Positions 6,867 through 12,395 of a stretch of 12,395 bases of DNA are shown one piece after another; position 1 is the first letter of the stretch, and every line of letters starts with the position of its first letter. The notes beneath the pieces are model-generated. The model searched no databases. It worked only from the letters and a program-made list of their open reading frames with translations, and was not told where the DNA came from. Made by a program: the position numbers and the translations under genes. Location of the stretch: positions 1 through 12,395 of the forward strand of contig JAEWPL010000283.1 of the NCBI GenBank assembly GCA_023460615.1, written 5' to 3'. This DNA comes from Pseudomonadota bacterium. GTDB lineage: Bacteria > Pseudomonadota > Gammaproteobacteria > Enterobacterales > Succinivibrionaceae.

Positions 6867-8225
6867 ATGAATCAATTTGAAGAAAAAATAAATACTAATC
6901 AAGACAAGTTAAAACAGATTGCTTCTGAGGCTGTTAAAAGTGCAGTTCAAAAGGGGGCTAGTGAATGTGAGGTTAGTATTGGTGGTGTAAAAGGTTTATC
7001 TGTTACCAGTCGTAATTGTGAAGTAGAAAACATTGTCTTTAATCGTGACAACGGTATGGATATTACCGTTTATAAAAATAAGAAAAGAGGCTGTGCTTCA
7101 ACTACCGATTTGTCCAAAAAAGCTATTGAAGAGTGTATTGAGAGTGCTCTTAATATAGCAAATTACTCAGATGAAGATGAGTGCGCAGGTATTGCCCCTA
7201 GTGAACTTCTTTGTACCTCTTTTAAAGATTTAGGTTTGGTTTTTGATAATCAGGTAGATGCAGACTTTGCAGTAAAGCAAGCCATTGAACTTGAACAGTT
7301 AGCTTTAGCTCAAGGCAATAAGCTTATTAAAAACTCAGATGGCGCAAGTTTTGATAGTAATTTATATACAAGTGTACTAGCTAACTCTAATGGATTTTGC
7401 CAAGCAAAATCCTCTAGTTGTGTAAGCTCATCATTAGTTTTACTAGGTGAACATCAAGGAAAAATGCAACGCGGCAGTGGCTATAGTGTTGCAAGAAATT
7501 TAGAGGATTTGTACGAGCCAAATAAGGTAGTCTTAGAAGCTATTGATAGAACTACCTCTAAACTGGATTCAAAATCAGTACCAACCGGAAAATATAACGT
7601 AATTTTCTCAAGATCAGCTGTAGCTTCTTTATGGGGAATGTTAGCAAGTGCCATTAGTGGTGGAGCAATTTACAGAAGAAGCTCATTTTTATGTGACAAG
7701 TTAGGTGAGCAGATTTTTCCAAACTTTGTAACCGTTCATGAAGATCCTTTTGTAGTAAAAGGTCTTGCCTCAAGAAACTTTGATGGTGATGGTGTTTTTG
7801 TTACCGAGTCAGATCTTGTAAGTGAAGGTGTTTTAAGGGCTTACCTACTAGGTTGTTATTCAGCTAAAAAATTAAAGTTAACCTCTAATGGCCATGCAAG
7901 TGGTATTCACAATTGGTTTGTATCTTTTGACAAAGCACATACTTATCAATTTGACGACTTGCTATCTAGTGTCAATGAGGGCTTAGTTATTACAGATCTT
8001 ATGGGACAAGGTATCGATATGGTCAGTGGTAATTACTCCCGTGGAGCAGAAGGTTACTATTTTAAGAATGGTAAATTTGAACATGCAGTAGATGGAATTA
8101 CTATTGCAGGAAATATCAAAGATATGTTTATGAATATGAGCGCGATGGCAACAGATATTGATGAACGTATGAAGATCAAAACAGGATCAGTATTAATTCC
8201 AAATTTAACTGTTTCAGGCCTGTAA
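6867..8225 (+). CDS. pmbA: Metalloprotease subunit PmbA/TldE
   Basis: Partner of TldD in the cytoplasmic TldD/TldE protease, known for maturing microcin B17 and degrading unfolded peptides such as CcdA. TldD supplies the zinc site (HExxxH); TldE/PmbA lacks it, and no HExxH motif is present here. The protein aligns with E. coli PmbA (450 residues) along its length: GLSVTSRNCEVENIVFNRDNGMDITVY near the start, AISGGAIYRRSSFL in the middle, then SGIHNW (about 345-350) and LMGQGIDMVSGNYSRGAEGYY (from about 378). I chose ATG at 6867 (452 residues) because AAAGG lies 7 bases upstream. An in-frame GTG at 6846 would add seven residues but has no ribosome site. tldD is not in the window. It ends at a strong hairpin. 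Confidence 0.96.
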   Translation: MNQFEEKINTNQDKLKQIASEAVKSAVQKGASECEVSIGGVKGLSVTSRNCEVENIVFNRDNGMDITVYKNKKRGCASTTDLSKKAIEECIESALNIANYSDEDECAGIAPSELLCTSFKDLGLVFDNQVDADFAVKQAIELEQLALAQGNKLIKNSDGASFDSNLYTSVLANSNGFCQAKSSSCVSSSLVLLGEHQGKMQRGSGYSVARNLEDLYEPNKVVLEAIDRTTSKLDSKSVPTGKYNVIFSRSAVASLWGMLASAISGGAIYRRSSFLCDKLGEQIFPNFVTVHEDPFVVKGLASRNFDGDGVFVTESDLVSEGVLRAYLLGCYSAKKLKLTSNGHASGIHNWFVSFDKAHTYQFDDLLSSVNEGLVITDLMGQGIDMVSGNYSRGAEGYYFKNGKFEHAVDGITIAGNIKDMFMNMSAMATDIDERMKIKTGSVLIPNLTVSGL

Positions 8226-8231
8226 AAAGTA

Positions 8232-8255
8232 AAAAGGTGGCTAATGCCACCTTTT
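8232..8255. terminator. Bidirectional terminator between pmbA and the FliL-like gene
   Basis: A perfect 10-base-pair stem AAAAGGTGGC/GCCACCTTTT (8232-8241, 8246-8255) closes a TAAT tetraloop between two converging genes. Plus-strand RNA ends the stem in UUUU; minus-strand RNA ends in UUUUU followed by another U-rich run, so it suits both directions. It lies 6 bases after the pmbA stop and 2 bases beyond the stop of the minus-strand gene. Confidence 0.88.
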
Positions 8256-8257
8256 GG

Positions 8258-8698
8258 TTATTGATACATGTAGCTTAAGAAAAGCACATCCATTACAATT
8301 GGTTTTCCAAACTTATCTTTTAGAATATCAATAATCTTTTCTCTACATTCAATTCTTATTTTTTCTCTTGCTTCGTTAGTTGCTACTTGACCATACTCTT
8401 TTGCACCTAAAATATCTATTACAGCATCTTTGAGCAATGGTTCAACATCAGCAATAATCGCTGCATCATTACTATCTTCTAGCATAAGTGCAAGCTTTAA
8501 TCTTACATAATGAATTTTGTCCCTTGGATTTAAGGTAGCAACATTAGTAGTGATATCAGGAGAGAAAGTGTAATAACCAATCTCAGGCTCAGTAGGTGCA
8601 ACAGGAGCTTCTTCTTTAGCTCCGTGGCCGGCGTAAGCACTAAAGGATACTGGAAGAATAATAATTGCAAATAAAAAATAAAAAATTCTTTTTATCAT
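8258..8698 (-). CDS. FliL-domain protein with N-terminal signal peptide
   Basis: Encodes 146 residues. Residues 1-23 form a typical Sec signal peptide (basic MIKR, hydrophobic core, SAYA before the likely cut at 23/24) or an uncleaved anchor; the mature part would be about 123 residues in the periplasm. After a short Pro/Ala/Glu spacer the C-terminal two-thirds fits the FliL pattern: a strand with YYTFSPDITTNV, a second with HYVRLKLALML, helices with EPLLKDAVIDILGAKEYGQVA and AREKIRIECREKIIDILKDKFG, and a last strand IVMDVLFLSYMYQ. FliL proteins bind around the flagellar stator. No flagellar gene is nearby; instead this gene follows plsB after 9 bases, with its AAGG overlapping the plsB stop. 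I infer a FliL-like paralogue and leave the symbol blank. Confidence 0.85.
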   Translation of the reverse strand: MIKRIFYFLFAIIILPVSFSAYAGHGAKEEAPVAPTEPEIGYYTFSPDITTNVATLNPRDKIHYVRLKLALMLEDSNDAAIIADVEPLLKDAVIDILGAKEYGQVATNEAREKIRIECREKIIDILKDKFGKPIVMDVLFLSYMYQ

Positions 8699-8707
8699 GC
8701 GGATACC

Positions 8708-11179
8708 TTAGTTTTCATTAACAGAACCTTCTAAATGGACAGTATCGTTCTTTCTTGCTAATACTCTACCATTTAAGATCCTTACATCTTTTGCTCCAAG
8801 TAGTGGAGAAGCTGCTTTATTTAATTTTTGAACCTTTTCTTTATTAACGTAAATTTTGTTATCTTCTTTGATAAAGAAATATTTATGTCTTATAAATGTA
8901 TCACACATAATCTTAAATAAGATAGGATCTGCAAATTCTGGTGAATTATTTGTGACTTCTATAGGTAATCTCTTAGAATAAGCAATACATTTATCCACAA
9001 AAGTTTGTACGTCGATGGTTCCGTCTTTAGTATTTTTCAATGCCGTAGCTGCTACTAGATAACGGATCAAATTATGATAGATGCAACGAGATAGAATAAA
9101 GAATTCCTGATAGCCATCACCAGATACAAAAATCATATCAGCATCTCTTGTGATATAGCCTTCAATCAAGAAAGTATCTAAGTATTTATCTATTAAGTTA
9201 TCAAGATCTTCCTCGTCTACAGGAGCAAATAATTCGTGACGTAGAAAATAGAACAAGGAACGAGCATGAGAGCGAATATCTTCCCTTAGAATATGTCCAT
9301 TTCTTAAAATAATATTTGCCAAAAGTGCAGGTAAAGCAAATAAGTGCACAATGTTATTTTGGAAGTAGGTTAGCTGTAAAGTTTGACCATAGCTAGGTCT
9401 TACAAATTTCATATCTTCACCAACATCGTAGATATGGAATTTCTTTAATTCAATAGCTTGTTTGATTAAGGTTAAAGTTGTAGCTGTTGGAATAGAAGCT
9501 CTCCTCTTTGGATCTACGTGTAACAGCTTTAGGTACATATCAATGCACTTTTGTAGTTGCCTTATGCTGATGGCATGATCTGGTGTATTCATAATTGCCA
9601 ATGCACAGAGATTGATTCCATTGATAGTAGCAGAATCGTTTAAGTTGATAATAATTCTATGAGCTAATTGATTTACAGTATCATTAAGCCATTCAGGTCT
9701 AGCTGTACCTGTAGGATCTATATCATCTTTCCAATTAGGGACATGTTTTGATAGAAATTTTGGTACGATAACCGGTTCACCGAAAGTAACGTAACCACGA
9801 CCATAATTTCTAAAGCGTTTAAATATTCCTAATAGTGCCATAGCACTTTCTTTCTTTTTGCTCTCACCATTAAGTTCACGCATGTAATTGCCAATTTCAG
9901 AAACATGCTCATAACCTAGGTAGGTAGGAATAAAGGCAATAGGACGCTTAATACCTCTTAATTGAGATTGAACAGTCATAGCTACCATGCCTGTTCTTGG
10001 AGGTAGAGTTCTTCCGGTTCTTGAACGACCACCTTCGATGAAGAATTCTGTAGCATGACCATTTTCAAAAAGGTGATTTAGGTATTCTCTAAAAATGGTG
10101 ATGTAGAATTCATCTCCTTTCATTTTTCTTCTAATAAAGTAGGAACCACAACGTCTAATCAAAGGTCCTACAGGGAAAAAGTTAAGGTTATCTCCAGAGG
10201 CAATTTGTGGTAAAGGCAAGCCTTCATGGAATAAAACAAAGGTTAATAATATGTAATCCATGTGGGAACGATGACATGGAATATAAATAATCTCATGTCC
10301 AGTTTGTACTAGCTGTCTTACTTTGTCTGCACCTGTGATGGTCTGACCTTGATAAATCTTTTTCCAAAAGTGGGAGATGATACCATTTAAAAAACGTATT
10401 AGTGGGTATCGAGTATCAGCAACCATTACCTCAAGAATATTTTTAGCCTTCTTCAAATTTTCATCATAGCCAAGTCCATTATTATGGGATTCTATGTTTA
10501 TGGCATCTTGAACAGCAGGCTTACTTAAAATATCTTCAATTACCTTTTCTCTATTAGGTAAAGGTTTTCCAACAACAGAGCGGGCCTTATTCATAAAGAT
10601 AAGTCTAAAGGTTCTGTTTAAATCTGTTGAAAATCTTGAATTATCAAAGCGATCTTTAGATTTTGTAATATCAAAAGATCCGCAAAATATGGTGCAATTA
10701 TCACGACCTGCAAAGATTAAATTAAAAAACTTTTTAATTGCAGGGGTTGCTGTACCCAGACCTGTTAGTACCAATCTGTCGTAGCCGGGGTTTCTTGACC
10801 ACAGTACAGTAATAGGAATAACTTGAACTTCTTTTCCTGTGGTTGTTGCTAAATCGTACCAACGTCTAAAGGTAGTTTCAATATCATGGTAGGTTGTGCC
10901 TTTAGCTCTAAAAAAACCAGGACTTCTCAAGAAACAAACCCTAGGGGTTTTATTGCCAAAAATATTTATGTCTTCAAATGGGGATGGTAATCCTAGGCGA
11001 TTAGTTGCTCTTTCTATACATAATAGATTACCAAGTGATGAGGAAACTGTTACATAAACAATTATCTTATTTTTATCGATATTGATTTGTTTAAGTGGCT
11101 CAAAAGGTATGGTGTCGCACTTAGTGGTCAATCTAAATGGCCAGTAAAAAATTAGTCTTAGAATTTTATTTAGCAACAT
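8708..11179 (-). CDS. plsB: Glycerol-3-phosphate 1-O-acyltransferase PlsB
   Basis: Inner-membrane enzyme that transfers an acyl chain from acyl-ACP or acyl-CoA to position 1 of glycerol-3-phosphate, the first step of phospholipid synthesis. At 823 residues (E. coli 807) it aligns over its length. Acyltransferase blocks: catalytic HRSHMD (His303, Asp308), block II NLNFFPVGPLIRRCGSYFIRR (about 332-351), block III EGGRSRTGR (382-390) and block IV RPIAFIPTYLGYEHV (about 412-426). The long flanking N- and C-terminal regions are typical of PlsB rather than PlsC. The AAAAGG before the ATG is only one base away, unusually close; the next codon, TTG, sits at a better distance and could be the true start. 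First gene of an operon with the FliL-like gene; diverges from the efflux pump. Confidence 0.98.
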   Translation of the reverse strand: MLLNKILRLIFYWPFRLTTKCDTIPFEPLKQINIDKNKIIVYVTVSSSLGNLLCIERATNRLGLPSPFEDINIFGNKTPRVCFLRSPGFFRAKGTTYHDIETTFRRWYDLATTTGKEVQVIPITVLWSRNPGYDRLVLTGLGTATPAIKKFFNLIFAGRDNCTIFCGSFDITKSKDRFDNSRFSTDLNRTFRLIFMNKARSVVGKPLPNREKVIEDILSKPAVQDAINIESHNNGLGYDENLKKAKNILEVMVADTRYPLIRFLNGIISHFWKKIYQGQTITGADKVRQLVQTGHEIIYIPCHRSHMDYILLTFVLFHEGLPLPQIASGDNLNFFPVGPLIRRCGSYFIRRKMKGDEFYITIFREYLNHLFENGHATEFFIEGGRSRTGRTLPPRTGMVAMTVQSQLRGIKRPIAFIPTYLGYEHVSEIGNYMRELNGESKKKESAMALLGIFKRFRNYGRGYVTFGEPVIVPKFLSKHVPNWKDDIDPTGTARPEWLNDTVNQLAHRIIINLNDSATINGINLCALAIMNTPDHAISIRQLQKCIDMYLKLLHVDPKRRASIPTATTLTLIKQAIELKKFHIYDVGEDMKFVRPSYGQTLQLTYFQNNIVHLFALPALLANIILRNGHILREDIRSHARSLFYFLRHELFAPVDEEDLDNLIDKYLDTFLIEGYITRDADMIFVSGDGYQEFFILSRCIYHNLIRYLVAATALKNTKDGTIDVQTFVDKCIAYSKRLPIEVTNNSPEFADPILFKIMCDTFIRHKYFFIKEDNKIYVNKEKVQKLNKAASPLLGAKDVRILNGRVLARKNDTVHLEGSVNEN

Positions 11180-11186
11180 ACCTTTT

Positions 11187-11205
11187 CAAAGCGTTAAAAG
11201 CTTTG
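11187..11205 (-). promoter_or_regulatory. Small hairpin next to the plsB ribosome site
   Basis: CAAAGC (11187-11192) and GCTTTG (11200-11205) form a 6-base-pair stem with a 7-base loop in the plsB leader. The stem ends immediately upstream of the AAAAGG ribosome site. It could influence initiation; the role is inferred, and a stem this short may be chance. Confidence 0.35.
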
Positions 11206-11270
11206 CCCCAAACAATCTATTTATTACATTTTAAGTCTTATTTATAGTTTAGTGTATAGCAATCATAATG

Positions 11271-11288
11271 TTTACATTTGGTTGTAAA
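11271..11288. repeat. Dyad TTTACA-N6-TGTAAA in the plsB/fieF divergent region
   Basis: A perfect 6-base inverted repeat with a 6-base spacer lies in the divergent control region, about 90 bases upstream of plsB and 117 bases upstream of the efflux gene. The geometry is that of a helix-turn-helix dimer operator. The half-site order is the reverse of the E. coli TyrR box, so no regulator is assigned. Confidence 0.4.
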
Positions 11289-11312
11289 TTTTTTTGTTAA
11301 TATTTTAGAAGT

Positions 11313-11328
11313 AGTGAAATATCTCACC
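11313..11328 (+). promoter_or_regulatory. CRP-like site upstream of the efflux gene
   Basis: GTGA-N6-TCAC (11314-11317 and 11324-11327) matches the core of the CRP consensus TGTGA-N6-TCACA at 8 of 10 informative positions. Its centre is about 46 bases upstream of the start site predicted from the -10 box, near but not exactly at the -41.5 class II spacing. The weak -35 is in keeping with activator dependence. Whether this organism's CRP uses the same box is assumed. Confidence 0.42.
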
Positions 11329-11354
11329 TTTCAAAAAAAGTGCTATCTAAGTTG

Positions 11355-11360
11355 TATAAT
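11355..11360 (+). promoter_or_regulatory. -10 box of the cation efflux gene
   Basis: A perfect TATAAT lies 44 bases before the ATG and predicts a start near 11367. No good -35 is found 16-18 bases upstream; TTCAAA at a 19-base spacing is the best available match. Confidence 0.5.
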
Positions 11361-11404
11361 GCTTCCTAAAGGTGTAGTTTAAAAATTTTTTTTGGACAAA
11401 GAAA

Positions 11405-12395
11405 ATGGAAAATGAGGCTCAGCAAAAAGCTTGTTCTTGTAATGAGAATACCTCATTGCAAAAGTATAAAAAATTAGTGATGCTTGCAGGTATCGCTTCT
11501 GTAAGTGTTGCTGTTACCTTTATTGTGATAAAAGTTGTGGTATGGTTAATTAGCTCCTCCACAGTTATTTTTGCATCTTTAACGGATTCTATTTTTGATT
11601 TACTAGCATCTCTAGTTAATTTGCTAGCTTTAAGATTTTCTTTGACTCCTCCTGATAAAGAGCATCGTTTTGGTCATTTTAAGTCTCAGGCTTTAGCTTC
11701 TCTAGCTCAAGCAGCTTTCATCGGTGGTTCTTCGGTATTGCTTGTTATTCATGGTGTAGAGCGTTGTATAACACCACAGAGTTTAGAGCACGTTGATTTA
11801 GCTATTCTTGTATCTGTAATAAGCATAGTGTTCACTATATTATTAGTTTTATTCCAAACTTATGTATATAACAGAACTCAAAGCGAAGCTATAGGTGCCG
11901 ACAGACTTCACTATCTTTCAGATGTAAGTTTGAATATAGGCGTCATCGCAGCCTTAGTCTTAGATAGATATGGCTATAAGTGGGCAGATGGTTTGTTTGC
12001 TTCTTTAATTGGTGTTTATATTTTAAAAGGAGCTTATAGCATAGGATTTAGAGCTATACAAACATTGCTTGATAAATCATTAAGTCAAAAGTCATTAACT
12101 AAAATATTAAATCAAATAAATAGCGTCCATGGTGTAAAATCTATTCATGACTTGAAAACTCACAGAGCAGGACCAATGGTATTTATCCAAGGTCATATTG
12201 TTATGGATGAGAATTTAAGTTTGAAAAAGGCTCATGATATAGTCAATGAAGTTGAATCGCTTATAAGACAAGATTTTCAGGATGTGGAATTTTCATTCCA
12301 TATGGAGCCAGATCTAGCATCAACTTACGAGTCAGTTCAATTTGAAGATAAGCCTCATTTGAATGAAAACGGTGAGGAAAAACTGACTACTGTAC
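11405..12395 (+). CDS. fieF: Cation diffusion facilitator of the FieF/YiiP type, 3' end missing
   Basis: Inner-membrane proton-coupled exporter of divalent metals (Zn, Fe, Cd in E. coli YiiP). The frame runs open from ATG at 11405 through 330 codons to the window edge. All metal-site positions of YiiP are found at a constant offset of 16: site A Asp61, Asp65, His169, Asp173; site B Asp84, His87, His91; cytoplasmic site C His248, His264, His299, with Glu301 replacing Asp285. Six membrane helices (about 25-220) precede a cytoplasmic ferredoxin-like domain (about 225-302). Two differences from E. coli (300 residues): a 16-residue N-terminal extension with Cys10-Ser-Cys12, and at least 15 extra polar residues at the C-terminus. 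GGA lies 8 bases before the ATG. Close relatives with other metal preferences cannot be excluded. Confidence 0.92.
   Translation, partial: MENEAQQKACSCNENTSLQKYKKLVMLAGIASVSVAVTFIVIKVVVWLISSSTVIFASLTDSIFDLLASLVNLLALRFSLTPPDKEHRFGHFKSQALASLAQAAFIGGSSVLLVIHGVERCITPQSLEHVDLAILVSVISIVFTILLVLFQTYVYNRTQSEAIGADRLHYLSDVSLNIGVIAALVLDRYGYKWADGLFASLIGVYILKGAYSIGFRAIQTLLDKSLSQKSLTKILNQINSVHGVKSIHDLKTHRAGPMVFIQGHIVMDENLSLKKAHDIVNEVESLIRQDFQDVEFSFHMEPDLASTYESVQFEDKPHLNENGEEKLTTV

Noticed and set aside
11271..11288. TyrR box upstream of plsB/fieF
   Set aside because: The TyrR box is TGTAAA-N6-TTTACA; here the half-sites are in the reverse order and neither gene is an aromatic amino acid gene.

Overview
The window is a compact, AT-rich stretch of chromosome from a gammaproteobacterium. 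The MreB, SSB, UvrA, PmbA, PlsB and FieF proteins all align by eye with their E. coli counterparts. The divergent ssb/uvrA pair is a classic gammaproteobacterial arrangement. Low GC together with the PlsB/FieF/PmbA set would suit a host-associated lineage such as Succinivibrionaceae (Aeromonadales), but that placement is a guess from composition and gene content. All genes read as intact, single-frame genes. I see no mobile element, CRISPR array, tRNA or rRNA.

Layout. (1) 1-1302, minus strand: cell-shape operon mreB-mreC. mreC is cut by the window edge and begins with a TTG codon just after an intercistronic stem-loop. (2) 1303-1573: a 351-base gap holding the mreB promoter region and the ssb stem-loop terminator. 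(3) 1574-5761: ssb (minus) and uvrA (plus) diverge from a 307-base region with no recognisable LexA box. uvrA is followed, with a one-base stop/start overlap, by a small DUF2750-like gene. (4) 5768-8255: a BASS-like membrane transporter (minus) and pmbA/tldE (plus) diverge from a 90-base gap, each ending in a strong hairpin. (5) 8258-11179, minus: plsB (first acyltransferase of phospholipid synthesis) followed nine bases later by a FliL-domain protein with a signal peptide. (6) 11405-end, plus: a FieF/YiiP-type cation efflux pump, cut by the window edge, behind a -10 box and a CRP-like site.

How the genes fit together: most are housekeeping functions (cell wall geometry, DNA replication and repair, membrane lipid synthesis, metal efflux, peptide processing). 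No dedicated new multi-gene system is evident. The observations most worth a second look are the DUF2750 gene translationally coupled to uvrA, the FliL-like secreted protein coupled to plsB without flagellar genes nearby, the apparently leaderless or Shine-Dalgarno-free uvrA start with an inverted repeat over its -35, and the stem-loop plus TTG start that may set the MreB:MreC ratio.
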